In this document: in pieces, positions 1 through 12,348 of the stretch
Position numbering within the stretch: position 1 is the first letter of the stretch
Layout: every line of letters begins with the position of its first letter
Assembly: GCA_037892935.1 (NCBI GenBank)
Contig: JAYXKI010000006.1
Span: forward strand, 806,001-870,000
Reading direction: 5' to 3'
DNA length: 64,000 nt
Origin: Phlebopus portentosus
Lineage: Eukaryota > Basidiomycota > Agaricomycetes > Boletales > Boletinellaceae
The notes under the pieces: model-generated
Told to the model about the DNA's origin: nothing
Seen by the model: only the letters and a program-made list of their open reading frames with translations
Databases searched by the model: none
Position numbers and translations under genes: made by a program

Positions 1-3000
1 GTTTAGATTCGGTTGTGACGCTTTACCCGTTTCCGGATCTCGTTCCTCCTACACCACTCCCGCGATCGCGAAAAGCGTTCTCATTCGCTGTTTCTTCAAC
101 GGTTGAGAGTGTACCGGTGGACGGAAAAGTGCAATCATTCGCCGATGTGGGAGGTACAAGTGCGTCAGGGATTCCTACGCTCGTGACATATTTGGTTGTC
201 GGCGCACAGAGGAAGATGGTTGTCTATTCGTGGAAGGACGGAGAAGCTCAGGAAGTCAAGGTGATCAAATCCGTGCTCGAGGCTATTGATAACTGACCTA
301 TTTGATCTCAGGAAGCTCCTCTACCGCATTCAGCTAGGGTCATTGCGTTCATAAAACGCAATGTTCTATGCTTGGCCTATACCGCTTCGGATCACGTTCT
401 GTTTTACCTCGAAACTATGACTGCCGCGGAACTGACGATGCCTGTGAACGTGCCTACATCGACGAGTTCTGGCGCTTATGGTATGAGCTCTCTCTCTGGA
501 CTTGGCGGATATATGTCCCTGGGTCTCGCCGCCAAAGCTAAGCCGATGGCGGTCAATGTCGGAGACGAAGTCCTGATACCAAAAGATGGTACGTTGTACG
601 TGACTCTATGGATCGGTCCAGTTCGTTCATAATATACCTCGCTCAGGCGTAGGCTTCTTTTTTGGTACGGACGGAAAGGCCTCTCAAAACAGTTTACTAT
701 GGAATGCACCTCCTGAAGACATCGGTAAGCGCAACTGGTCGCACAGAAATTGTGCTTGAGCAGTGTTCTGACCTTCGATGTTAGCCTATGTAAAGCCCTA
801 CATATTGTCAGTACAACCTGCGGGCAGTATCTCGGCCTCCGCTCTTGATCCCTCAATTATGGCTCCGATAGGACCGTCTGGATTTGTGCAAGCTCCAGTG
901 CTGCAAATTCATTCAGCGATAGATCAGCAACCTGTCCAATTTACGCTTCTACCCAGCTCTGCGCCATCATCATCCTCATTGAGGTTGTTGGTACCTTCGC
1001 CTTCTGCAAAGGCGCCGGTTTATGCTGTATCGACGCCCGTGGATCGAACCGCAGCATCGATGGAAGGCAGTACAATTTGGGTTTTTCGGATGAAAGCATG
1101 GGGAGAACAGATAGATGACCTCGTCGGAGAGGAGAGATATACGGAAGCTCTCGCCTTGCTAGAGACCATTGAAGAACCTACCTTACCTGATAAGGTTGAT
1201 CTTCGTTTCTTATTTTATTACGAATCGTAACTAATTTTAAAATATTGAAGGCATCACGGACGGCAAGAATACGCGCTCTCAATGCAGTATCCCAGTTCAA
1301 GAAAGGAGAATTCGACAGTGCATTAACTACGTTCATTCAACTGGATATCAATCCTGCGAAGGTCGTCGCTCTTTACCCAGATGTCGTATCTGGTCGTCTG
1401 CATGTCCCGTCAGATCGATGGATACCACTTTTTGGAGGTCCAGAACCTAAGCCGAAAGCTGCCTTTGTGCAGTCTGAGGAGCAGAAGGAACCAGGAGCTG
1501 GAACCTCCCCAGTTGCTCGGACCCCATCACCAGCAGGCTCGATACGTTCTCTGCGTGCTCGAAGGAAAGGCACATTGGATACGAGGGCATCTGGAGTGAG
1601 CAGTAGTGTAGAGAGGGATGAGGACAGAGTTTCCCTTCGGGGCCGAACGAAAGAAAAGTCGAAAACTGCTGGTGAGTTTCTGACCTATCTATACTTTCGT
1701 TCTTCGGCGCGAACTCAAAGGGTTTTAAGATACATTCCCGCGCTCCGTAGAGGCCCTTTTGCGTTACCTTCCGGACAGACGTCCTCGGATCGGACATGCA
1801 CTGAATGTCTTGCATATCACTCCTGCTCAATCCCACCAGTTTCCATCTCTATCAGAAGCGTCTGTAGAGGACCTGCTTGCTCTTCCGAGCGTGCCTTTAA
1901 CGTCGTTGACTCCGGAAGAACTGATCCGTTTCGCGCAAATTGTCGACACTGCACTTTTCAAAGCTTATCTAGTTGTACGACCTGGGTTGATCGGACCATT
2001 ATGCAGCCTACCAAACTGGTGTGAAGTTACAGAGGTCGAGAATGTTCTCATGGAGCGGGAGGTGAGCATAGTGTTGTTGGTCGGTCCGAATAAAGGCTAA
2101 TACTTTCATCATTGCCAGAAATATTCAGAGTTGATTTCTTTGTATAGGGGGAAGAAAATGCACGAGAAGGCTTTGGGACTGTTACGACGGTAGGTTTCTG
2201 GTTCTACTTTATCAACTTGATAATGGCGCATTGAAGCAAAACCAGTTTGAGCGAAAAAGAATCAGACACGGAAGAGAAGATCCGACCGACTGTTTCATAT
2301 GTGCAAAATCTCGGTCCCGAGTATCTTGACCAGATATTCGAGGCGACGCGTTGGATACATCAACATAAACCAGATGCCGTTTATGACGTAAGCTTCTGCC
2401 ATTATCTGTTGCAAAATAGGTACTGATGAATGCTACGTTTTTCAGATATTTACTGCTGAGATCGTGGAGTTACCACGATCCAGGGTTGCAGATTTCCTTG
2501 AGGAAGAGCTTAGTCCTGGGTTGTGCGCAAGGTATCTTGAGTACTTGATTGAAGATCGAGAAGAAATGTCGCCGTTGTTTCATGATCGCCTAGCGGAACT
2601 TTATCTCGAAATGGCTTTGCATTCGCGCAAGAATGGACGTGAAGGTCTGTCCTCTACTTGAGAGAACAAGAATGTTTACTGATGTCATGCATGGAAACTA
2701 GATGCATATCATGAAACATACGACAAGTTTCTTAGATTCATTAAGTCTTCGGAGGTGTACAGAGTGGATCGATTGTTCGCACTATTGCCTTCCGAAAGTG
2801 AGCTTTAGTGATTTTCTTCAGCTGCCCTTCATGAAATGTCCGTGTTACAGATATGTTTGAAGCAAGGGCCATTCTCTTGGGACGTTTGGGCAGACATGTG
2901 AATGCTCTAGAGATCTACGTTTACCGTTTGGCAGATTACAAGAAGGCAGAAGAGTAAGCAATTTAAACTATCTTCCCGTATATCCCTCTTACTCTTCCTA

Positions 3001-3575
3001 TGCTTCGTACGAAGATACTGCAAGAGCATTTACATGCCTAATTCTCCTACACAGGACATATTTCTGTCTCTGCTAAAGATCTACCTGGAGCCCTCCCCGA
3101 ACGTGCAAAGGGCGCAGCCGCCTACAAACCTGTTAAAACCAGCCCTCGAGCTTATTAGCAGACAAAGTCCACATCTGGACACTCTAGAGACGCTTCGACT
3201 TCTTCCGCCACTTGTGCCTACCCAGGACGTTCGCACTTTCCTCTTTGACGCTGTGCGTGCATCGATATTTGATACGAAGGTCGTGCGGGAAATTCGGAAG
3301 AGCCATAATGACCAAGTAGGGCGACGGTTGATGACGCTACAGAGTCGAAGAGTAAGAGTGACTGACTCACGAATGTGCGTTTTCCTTTGGAGTAGATTCA
3401 TTATGACCTTGATAGTCACTACGGTTTCTCTGATAGGTGCCCTCAATGCCATAAGAGGCTCGGGGCAAGCAGCGTCATCGCAGTGCACGCCCCGCGAGGT
3501 GAAGTGACTCATTATCAGTGTCGTGAGGCGTTTGCTAGCGCGAAGAAACGCGCTGAGCAGGGTCATGCGCACTAA
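1..3575 (+). CDS. VPS39: Vps39/Vam6-type HOPS subunit, 5' end outside window
   Basis: Vps39 tethers vacuole and late-endosome membranes as part of the HOPS complex and binds the Rab7/Ypt7 arm. Thirteen exons are visible: 3-260, 312-588, 647-724, 785-1194, 1251-1671, 1751-2061, 2119-2189, 2237-2387, 2446-2644, 2702-2797, 2851-2953, 3015-3374 and 3437-3575. They join in frame to about 957 residues and the frame is open to the left edge, so the N-terminus is missing. The left part reads as a citron-homology (CNH) domain, the middle as a helical clathrin-type repeat region, and the end as the Vps39 C-terminal domains closing with a CPQCHKRLG zinc-ribbon-like motif and a second Cys pair partner (HYQC). 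The stop is TAA at 3573. A Ser/Arg-rich linker in exon 5 looks disordered. Family assignment is by recognition of domain order and the C-terminal motif. Confidence 0.85.
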
Positions 3576-3761
3576 CTCAAGATGACTGCGTGACTTCTCG
3601 ATACCACTTATCTGCATCCTGTCCATTTATTCTCGCTTTCTCATTAGCAGCATTCATAGAGTCCCCTACCCGGCATTGTATCATTTATGTGGAATATAGC
3701 ATGCGATTAGTTTATAATTTAGAGTACACATAACACGTTTGTGCAAGAGCGACATTTCCAT

Positions 3762-5520
3762 TCAATCGTCGTCATCATCACCTTCGTCACCGGCAAAAAG
3801 GTCCGGGCCGTCAATTACTCGCAGTGTCGCGACCCATTCTTCAGTGGTTGGCGGTAAGGGATTGTCTTGGTGTGGGTCTGGCAAAGGGGCAAAATTGACG
3901 TCAGGAGGAATGGCGATAAGAGTAGCAGAAAGCGATGCAGTAGGAAATGCTTTCTCAGTATGCTGGACGTCAGTGTGATTAGTCGAAGTCGAGTCTGGAT
4001 GCACAGAGTGGTTGGCGAGATAAGTTAATTCATCAGTGATAGCCCTACTGTCGCCTCGTCGAGGAGTACCAGTGAAGGGAAGAGGAGATTTCGACAAGAC
4101 AGAGGAGCCAGAGTCCTCAGAACATATCAATACAGGTTCCTCGGAGGTGATAGGCAGATCTTGAACTCTCCCGCTGTTATTGGCGAGGATACTGGAAACA
4201 CTGTATTCGGATGGAAATGAGAAACGAGAACGGCGTGTTGACGACAATCTGCGGATGGGTGAAGTGGCGAAACTTCGGGTTGGTATCGGGAGGGCGAACT
4301 GGTTCGTTCTGGACTGACTGATACGGTAGGAAGACACATCGGACCTCACGCGTCCTTCATTAAACGAGTCTTCCATCTCAGAAAGCATATGTTCCATACG
4401 TTCCTCCAGCGTGTATTCTTCCATACTGCCGATTTCGTTATCAACCTTCGTCGCAGGATCCGACCCTGAGGCGGATATTGTCTCGTCGATCGCAGGATTG
4501 TCCATCTCGGTACGTATGGCATTGATGTCCATAGGCGAGTCCAGTGCGTTTTCCTTGACACCATCAATTTCGCCCTCATCGTCAAAGTCTTCGTCAGAGT
4601 AGGAAGGAAGCATCGTTGACAGCGGTACGAAAGGCTTGTATTCGATGTTCGGGTCTGATGGTACATACCCAACACCGTAGCGACAATTCTCTTTATCTTC
4701 AGCAGAATGCTTAGAGGAGCGTTTAGAAGCGAGTCGAGCGATAGAGGTGTTATCGAGAGCAAACCAGTCAGTGTCTTCGGGGTTCAAAGTCGTGAGCGTA
4801 CGGGCTCGGGCCGATTCATGACATGCAGAGTGAAGGCCAATCGCATTATGCTGAGATGAGTTTTCCTGTACAAGCCCCTGTGGTGTCTGGCCTTTCAGCA
4901 CTTCACGAGACGATTCTTCAGAGGAACCATGAGTAGAGGGAACACCTTGACCAGGAGGTGCTCCAAGTCTACTTCCAGCATCGGAAGTAGAGTGCATTTG
5001 CGAATCAGGTCGACTTTGCGAATGTTCTTTGTCTCCGATATCAGAGAATGGGAGTTCCGAGAAGCCAGAGTCTTGATAACTAGAGCTCGAGCCTGCTTCC
5101 TCCATAATAGAATATCGGTCTAAAGTGGACCCAAAAGAATCGCTTCCAACAGCTGACTTTCCGTCGAGGACATATGACGAGTGAGCAGAAGAATGTACAT
5201 CAGAGTAGAATTGACCATCGTCCGACTTCATCAGAGTCTGCGTAGCATACTGCCTGATTAGTACCTGTGGTCGTTCGGAATTGCCCATCCTTGTCGGGGA
5301 ATCGTAGAGAAAAGATGACGAGGAGTCGGTTGAAGTGTCTTGATTAGCCTTCTAAGAATCAATCGCATTAATGCACAGTACTAGTGGCGAGTTCGAAGAA
5401 AAAGCAACTGACCTGCTTTTTCCTTGAGTTACCCGATGACTCGCTATTTTCTCGTGAAGGGAATCTAACACTGAGGCGGCTCAGACCAGCGAGGTCTGGC
5501 TGCCGAAGAATGCGTTGCAT
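3762..5520 (-). CDS. uncharacterised Ser/Asp-rich protein, 565 aa
   Basis: I do not recognise this protein. Two exons on the minus strand (5413-5520 and 3762-5351) join across a 61-nt intron with donor GTCAGT and acceptor TTAG, and the frame stays open for 565 residues. The ATG at 5520 opens exon 1. The sequence is rich in Ser, Asp and Glu with few hydrophobic blocks, so it is probably mostly disordered. It contains a KENCRYGVGY patch and ends in a run of acidic residues (DEGDDDDD). The C-terminal 25 residues before that run (around TEEWVATLRVIDGPDLF) look more ordered. It lies 186 nt downstream of VPS39, convergent to it, and 61 nt past the stop of the next minus-strand gene. Role unknown. 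Confidence 0.7.
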
Positions 5521-5581
5521 AGTGGCCTTTAAACCAGAAGCTAGTGTTTATTCAGCAAATACGTGTATATATGCGTGTCCT

Positions 5582-6015
5582 TCACATACGCTCGTTGATG
5601 TCCAGATCTTCTAGTACTTTTGAGCGCCTGACCATATTTTGCTTGCTTAAATTAGGGCTGGAGCTTGATAACAGACGAGACGCGGGTGCTCTCGCTTGTA
5701 CGGAAAACCTTGTTGATATTCCGATTTGCTGGAGATCCTTCTTCGCATGCGCGAACCCGATCTCCTCGATACGTCCACTCTGAGCGGGACGATAATCGTT
5801 ACCATCCAGACTGTGACTCCGTAGTCCACGAGCGAGGATCTGATGCTTTTGTTTCATGAAATGACTTTTTTGCACTCGTCCTGTGGCATCTTTTGTCCTC
5901 GCCCTTGCAGAATTTCTGTGCAAAATACCGATTTGTTGACAACTTAAAGACAAACAAGCACGATATGTATGACTCCGGCATACCTTCTTCCTCCCATGTA
6001 GTTCGCGCCTGCCAT
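5582..6015 (-). CDS. small basic uncharacterised protein, 121 aa
   Basis: Two exons (5984-6015 and 5582-5915) join across a 68-nt intron with donor GTATGC and acceptor CACAG. Only the ATG at 6015 gives a phase that fits the long second exon; the upstream ATG at 6062 is out of phase and runs into a stop after splicing. The product starts MAGANYMGGRRNSARARTK and is strongly basic, with a KSHFMKQKHQILARGL segment. No transmembrane segment or known catalytic motif is visible. The compact N-terminal NYMGGRRN motif gives the impression of a conserved family, but I cannot name it. It shares a direction with the 565-aa gene and is divergent from the CPSF6-like gene. Confidence 0.6.
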
Positions 6016-6554
6016 TGCTTATCTTTGCTCGCCAGTAGGTTCAAAAGCTCTCTTGCGGTCATTAGTTATCAACGTCCTAAAGATGACCAGATTGGCTGAA
6101 GCAGGTTGTAGCCAAGGAGGAGCCTCGAATCAAAGGCGTGAGAAAGATCACGTGCTATCCCGCGAGCGTCTAGGCGTGCGAGTTGAACGAGCTTTCCACC
6201 GTCATTTCTTCTCCACCTTCAACCACCATCACCATAGTCAAATCGCAAAGCAGCGGGATACGACGGAAAATATTAGTTGGGGCAGCTCATACGTTTTGTA
6301 TCATCTCTTGTCGTTGAACTCATTTCATGTACGTGCCTTGTCATGTATTTCCCTGTACCACTTTGGGCGTCATGCATGTACCGATTTTTTCTGACTCCAA
6401 TTTCTCCTGTCGTACGGTCTTTGCTGTACTCAGATTACCACCAGAGAAATCCGATTGCTCTCCTGTCCTCTTTAGCTGCTTCAACAACAAAGTTTTTACA
6501 GCCACCTATCACTCTATTTGTTCTTTAAGTTTCGAACCGCAGTGAGTCATTACG
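6016..6554. promoter_or_regulatory. divergent intergenic region
   Basis: 539 nt between two divergent gene starts, so it should hold both promoters. A CACGTG E-box-like hexamer lies at 6149-6154, and a pyrimidine-rich stretch (about 6360-6530) precedes the plus-strand ATG at 6555. No open frame here shows coding character. Confidence 0.4.
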
Positions 6555-7998
6555 ATGCCAGAAGACGACTTCGATATCTACGGCGAAGACGATGGCTTTA
6601 GCTCTGCGATGGGTCCTGAGGTATGTTACTTAGTTGTGCACGATCTATGAGATCATTGACACAGGATGTGTTAGGTCACGAATGAGTACGAACAACAAAC
6701 TGTGGAAGAGCCGCCAACACCAGTCCACGAACCATCAGTGGGCGAAAAGCGGCCCCGCGAAGAAGATCCAGTCGATGGCAGTGCTCAAGACACATCCAGA
6801 GACCGTGAAACATCACGGACTCCGAATAACAGCTCAGAGTCTGCTTTAAACAGTACAAACATGGGTAATACTGGGATGAATGGGAATACAGGCACAGGGG
6901 GAACAACGATGTCAGGCAATTCCAACGCGGACGCTCTTTATGTTGGCGAATTGAACTGGGTCTGTTTCCTTGTTTCTATTCACTACGCATGTATTCTGAA
7001 GTGTTTTTCGTGTCGTGTTTCTATTTCAAAGTGGACTACGGATGAAGACTTGCGTCAGGTCGCCTTGAGTATAGGTGTAAACATCGAGCTCAAGGATATC
7101 ACTTTCTCTGAACATAAAGTCAATGGAAAAAGCAAAGGGTACGAAACATCGCCACGATGCATCGTTTCCCTCGCTGACCCATAAATCCCAGGATTGCATA
7201 TATCGAGTGCCATAGTCCAGAAAATGCAACTTTACTGAAGAACTGGTTCGACAAAAAGTATGATTGTGTCCTAAGGCCCTTTTTCAAGTATCTGACTTGC
7301 CGTCCAGTGATTTTCAAGGCCGACGTGCTTCCACGAACCTCAGCTTATCAACGCAGGGCAATCCGTTCCGCACCTTACCAAAAGGTAAAGCTTATGGTTT
7401 GCTATCGATCCGCATAGTTATTTACGGAATTTATATAGAACCACCTCCACGCGACCAAAGAGCAGGCCATCATAATCAGAACCAGCCGGGTCGTTTCAGA
7501 GGGAATCAGATTACCAATCAGAATGTGCCCCCTGCACCAGCAATACGAGGTGGCGCACCCGGAGTGATGCGTGGCGGGAGCCCGTTAGGAGGTGCAGCCC
7601 TTCCTGGCTTACCGAATATGGCGGGAATGAACATGATGAATATGATGGCCGGGATGACGAATCAGTTTGGGGGGAACGTGCCGTTCGCGGGAAGAGGTGG
7701 AGGGATGATCCCCCAGGGCCCACGAGGCGGGATGATGAATGGCGGTAACTTTGGTGGTGGTAGAGGTGGCATGATGGGTGGTATGGGTGAGCTTTTTTTT
7801 TTCCTGACCGCCATTATACTTTCAGTTATCTTACCGGTTTGAATAGGAATGGGCATGACTCCTATGGGCGGTCGAGGAGGGTTTAATGCACAGGGAGGTG
7901 GAGGCCATTTCAACCCGGCATTCATACAGAACCAGGGCGGAGGCCAGTTTGGGGCCGATGGTCCTCGAAAGCGTTTTAGGATGGAGCAGAGCGGATAG
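6555..7998 (+). CDS. RRM protein resembling cleavage factor I subunit CPSF6
   Basis: Likely a pre-mRNA 3'-end processing factor of the CFIm68/CPSF6 type, acting in the nucleus. Seven exons (6555-6620, 6675-6959, 7032-7138, 7192-7257, 7308-7384, 7439-7786, 7847-7998) join in frame to 366 residues. An acidic start ([13 protein letters not shown]) is followed by a low-complexity Ser/Thr/Asn linker. A single RRM spans about residues 108-190, with RNP2-like LYVGEL and RNP1-like KGIAYIEC. The tail is rich in Gly, Arg, Met and Pro, including GRGGMM repeats, as in many RGG RNA-binding proteins. The acidic N-terminal motif before the RRM is typical of CPSF6/7 homologues; other RRM-RGG proteins are possible, so no gene symbol is given. 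Confidence 0.75.
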
Positions 7999-8361
7999 CT
8001 GCCTTGTGGATGCTTCGTTGTCCGATTTTTTATGTTGTGCTTTACATTATTCGCTTTTTCTTTTTCTTTCTAACTACTTTGTTACTGTACCGTTCGTGCG
8101 TATCATATATATGCGAAAAGTTGAAAAGTGAAGACTTTACATCAATAGTTTTCTAACATTATATTTGTACAGTGGTCACGGTGAAGTGAGCGTCGCGGTG
8201 ATTTAGCGGACACGTGAGAGGACGCGACAATCTATCTGCACGCAAAACACATTAGACTTGGATTTATCCCATCACCGTATCTACCAGAAGCTATGCATTT
8301 TCTGCTCAACTAGCGCTTTGCTTCAATAACCAACAGAAAAGCTGAGCAAAACAAGCACTTC
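7999..8361. other. intergenic, 363 nt
   Basis: Holds the 3' flank of the CPSF6-like gene (AT-rich, 8020-8165) and the promoter side of the MBOAT gene, with a CACGTG hexamer at 8211-8216. No gene seen. Confidence 0.4.
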
Positions 8362-10717
8362 ATGAGCAAAGACGACTTGGAGCTGCAAATGCCTTCCGAC
8401 CTACGTGGCGAGTCTGAGCGCGACCGTGTCGACGCGACGAGCACGCAACCCTTCTTACTCTCGGAACCTGTTCACGATGCGGTGTCTGCAAGACGAGGCA
8501 TCTTACGAATGACTGTCGATGTGCCTTCTTCATCGCAAAAGACTATTCAGATGCATTCTTTACCGCGGTGGCGAACGTTAGAGTTCTTGGTTTATTATGT
8601 GGTGTTTATCGTTGCCCTACCTCTGATGGTGTGGAAACCGATTTCTCTGAGCCGAGGTGCGTATTTCTGTCGCGAGCATGTCTGCGTATTTGATCACACT
8701 TCAACCATCTGACTGTAGAAACGCACCCAAACTATCATTTGTTCGAATCTCGACTGACCGATGGGTGGATATTCGGTCGCAAGATCGTGAGTTTACAGAA
8801 TCAGTCTTTTTCCGTGACTTAAAGGTAGAATACAGGACAACAGTGACGCCCAATTCCAAACATTCCGAAACAACTTTCCATTACTGTCACTCATCGCAGC
8901 TTTCTTCCTCATCATCAAATACATGTATATCCGACTTTTCTTACGCTCGAACTTATCTACGGACGGGACACGATTACACTTGATACCTTTCATCATCGGG
9001 TTCTCCATTGTATTCTTATTGAGTCTTCATGGAGCAAGCATTCTCAAAATACTGTTTATTCTTTCTGTTAATTATGGAATCGCAAAAGTATTCGGATCGT
9101 CAAAAGCAAATCCGTTGCTAACATGGATATTCAATATGGGAGTTCTCTTTGCCATCGAGAGGAATAACGGATTCCGATTTGCGAGCCTGTCTCCCTCGTT
9201 GGCCTCCCTGGTGCGTCATCAATCACATTGTATTTGCGCAATGAGCTAACGATCATGGCTGTCTAGGATGGCATAACAGGAGCGTACGCTCGGTGGTTCA
9301 TACCCTTTAACATCACAATGCTACGTCTTGTGTCGTTCAATATGGATTACTATTGGGCATGTAATGCTTTAAAATCAAGCCGTGTGAGCGAGGATATTCA
9401 TAGCTCAGTCCGTTCAAATGTTCTCATCCTGCACGTAGCATGTAATTCCAAACTCGGAAATGGACTATAAACAACGGACAGTAACTCCACATGAGCTGGC
9501 GGTATACTCGTTCAAGTATTACTTTGCCTATGTTTGCTATCCGCCGCTATTCATCGCGGGACCCATCATGACTTTCAACGACTTCATGTGGCAGGTAGTG
9601 ACCACCTTCCATCGTTTATTTGGGATTTTTGTCTGACATTCCTTGTTAATCACAGTTCATCAGACCGACAAATGTTCCATCATGGAGCTCGGTTGGAAGA
9701 TACCTCGTTAGATTCGTCATGTGCTTCTTAACCATGGAGCTGATCCTGCACTACATGTACATGGTGGCCATCAAGGACTCGGCAGCATGGAAAGGAGATA
9801 CCCCGTTCGAACTGAGTATGATAGGCTTCTGGAACTTGATTATAGTCTGGTTGAAGGTGAGATTCGACCGTTCAAAGGATATGGAGAACGGCTAATGACG
9901 ATTAACTAGCTTCTTTTACCATGGCGATTCTTCCGATTGTGGGCTCTGGCAGACGGACTCGAACCACAAGAAAATATGCTGCGGTGCATGGCAAATAACT
10001 ACTCAACACTAGGTTTCTGGCGTGCTTGGCATAGGAGCTTCAACTTGTGGCTCGTCAGGTATACACATTTCTCTTTGCACCTCAAACTGGTTCGCAGAGA
10101 CTGATAAGCACGTAGATACATATACATTCCTCTTGGAGGCACGAAGAACCTCATTGTGTCAACTGCTCTTATATTCACCTTCGTGGCTCTTTGGCATGAT
10201 CTTACCTTCCGGCTGCTCGCATGGGGATGGCTAGTCACGCTCTTCATCGTTCCTGAGGTTGCTGCTCGCTACGTCCTGCCTTCTGCTAAGGTCAGTTGGT
10301 TTCGGAGGAATAGGTCTATCCGACATGCTGACATTCGTTCTTCGTAGTTCGGCAATCGTCCGTGGTACCGACACGTCTGCGCTCTGGGCGGCGTTGCGAA
10401 CGTCCTGATGATGCTTTCCGCGAATCTCGTAGGCTTCGTTATTGGCGTCGATGGGATTAAATACTTGGCCGGGCAGGTCTTCGGGACTTTAGAAGGTGCA
10501 TTCACACGCTAGTTCCTATTTTGCTTCAGCTTATTTTGGTTTGTCTCCAGGGCTACAATTCCTTGTTCTCGCCTGTACATGTCTATTTGTCGGTGTTCAG
10601 GTTATGTTTGAATACAGGTATCTACTAATTTTTCTCCATAAAAATTTACTTTCCTGCTGATTCTGATACACTTTCAGAGAGGAAGAGATGCGGAACGGGA
10701 TCTACCGGAAATGTTAA
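8362..10717 (+). CDS. GUP1: GUP1-type MBOAT membrane O-acyltransferase
   Basis: Gup1 homologues are ER multispanning O-acyltransferases that remodel GPI-anchor lipid in yeast. Eleven exons (8362-8656, 8719-8786, 8836-9210, 9267-9383, 9439-9594, 9656-9856, 9910-10058, 10116-10290, 10348-10495, 10551-10617, 10678-10717) join in frame to 596 residues. A cytosolic Ser/Asp-rich N-terminus of about 70 residues is followed by many hydrophobic segments. The MBOAT signature is clear: an YIPLGG loop, then the active-site-type histidine (about His481) in [17 protein letters not shown]. An [12 protein letters not shown] motif, also typical of the family, lies upstream. The MCD4 gene at 28.6 kb also serves GPI anchors, but the two genes are 18 kb apart and I infer no linkage. 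Confidence is high for the family and good for the GUP1 subgroup. Confidence 0.85.
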
Positions 10718-10875
10718 CGTTAACCACGCTCTTGAGCCGCGTCCGAGCTGTTTTTGGCCGATCATTGGCTGCTGATTCCTTCGGATATATCGATAATCTC
10801 GTATTCTTCTCCGCCTCGCCTTTCCCTACATTACTTACATATATGTAGCTTATACTATGTTCTAATGTGCTGTGT

Positions 10876-12318
10876 ATGTCTTCTCTAAACCAAAAACTGG
10901 AAGGAGCGCTTGACTCTCGTCGGCGAAGGAATATTCTTCGTCGTTTGCCTTCACCGACGCGCGGTGATTCGAGAGAGCTCGTCGATTTCGTCTCGAATGA
11001 TTACCTCTCCCTGATATCGTACGCGCCCTTGCGGAAACGCGTCCTCGACGCCTTGCAGGCCAAACCAGCCATCCTCGGCTCAGGCGGATCCCGATTGCTA
11101 GTGAATCCTTCAGGACACGACGCGCTGGAAGAGCGTCTACGGGACTTCTTCGACGCGCCTGCTGCATTGTTGTTCAACAGCGGGTTCGACGCGAATGCGA
11201 GCTTCTTCGCTAGTATACCCCAGATCGGAGACGTAGTTGTGTATGATGAGTTCATTCATGCGAGTGTACATGATGGATTGCGTGCTTCGAGGCTCGCGAG
11301 GGATTCGGCGTCGAGAAGTCATTAGTTCCGTTTGCGCATAATTCCATCGCTGCGCTGCGCACCGTACTCTTCAGCCTCCTCGCAGATCCGGTTCGCGGAG
11401 CAGGAATACGAGATGGACAAAACAGCGTATTCGTAGCAGTCGAGGCGCTCTACAGCATGGATGGTACACTGGCACCTCTATCCGAAATCATCGTGCTTCT
11501 CGATGAGCTCCTGCGTAAGGGAAATGCACACCTCATCGTCGATGAAGCCCACTCCACTGGGCTTTACGGTCCCCAAGGTCGTGGACTCGTAGCGCATTAC
11601 GGCTTGGAGAAAAAGGTGTTTGCGAGGTTACATACATTTGGGAAGGCGTTGGCGAGCAGTGGAGGTGCGTACTACGCGTCTTCTCATTATATGCACATTG
11701 GTGTTTTTAGGTGCTCATAATATTTTTTTTTTGCAGCGGTTGTGTTGACGAGCCCGCTGGTAAAAAGTTATTTGCTCAATTATGCGAGGCCGTTAATATA
11801 CACTACTGCGCTGAGCTGCGCGAACGTCGTTGCTATTAACTGCTCGTTTGATCTGCTAGAGGATGGAACAACGACGAAGGTATGCAGTCAGCCTTTATTG
11901 AGCTATTCCTTCTCTAAGTTCCATGCAGCTCGCAAAAACCCTGCATGATCTTATCCAATACGCGTTGACCCTTCTACAGGATCAACTATCCTCCTTTCCT
12001 CCCACCCTCATCAGTCTGCCAACCTATCTCACATCTGCATCACAATCAAGCCTTCTTTCACCGGTCATCCCAATCCTAACTCCTACACCTCGCCCCCTCT
12101 CGGCACGCCTCAGAGAACTCGGCCTCAACGCACGTCCCATCTCATGGCCAACCGTACCGAAGGGCAAAGATCGCGTACGCGTATGTTTGCATGCTGGGAA
12201 TACTAAGGAGGAGGTCGACCGATTGGTGGAAGGTGTCGTTTCGTGGGCTCGTGGAGAACTTGAAGGGCAACGGAGGTCGAGGCGGACGGAGGATGTCTCG
12301 GTCCAAGCGAAGCTCTGA
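10876..12318 (+). CDS. BioF-like 7-keto-8-aminopelargonate synthase, apparent frameshift
   Basis: A PLP-dependent alpha-oxoamine synthase of the BioF type, which would join pimeloyl-CoA (or ACP) with alanine in biotin synthesis. Three exons (10876-11664, 11737-11879, 11929-12318). Diagnostic motifs are VSNDYLSL, LGSGGSRLLVNPSG, FNSGFDANAS, HASVHDGLRASR, the aspartate loop VDEAHSTGLYGPQGRG and the PLP lysine in HTFGKALASSG. The reading frame breaks between RASR (about 11291) and FAHNSIAALR (about 11330): exon 1 is 789 nt where 790 would fit, consistent with one missing base near the GGG at 11301-11303. No intron of realistic size can bridge it. It is either a recent pseudogene or a sequencing or assembly error. 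ATG 10876 was chosen because the longer frame upstream starts only at a GTG. It ends 30 nt from the convergent POP5 stop. Confidence 0.75.
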
Positions 12319-12348
12319 TAGAGGACCGCCATGAAGAGGTTGAGATTG

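Noticed and set aside
8730..8770. tRNA-like GTTCGAATCTC box
   Set aside because: Lies inside a GUP1 exon, and no matching A box or acceptor stem could be found.
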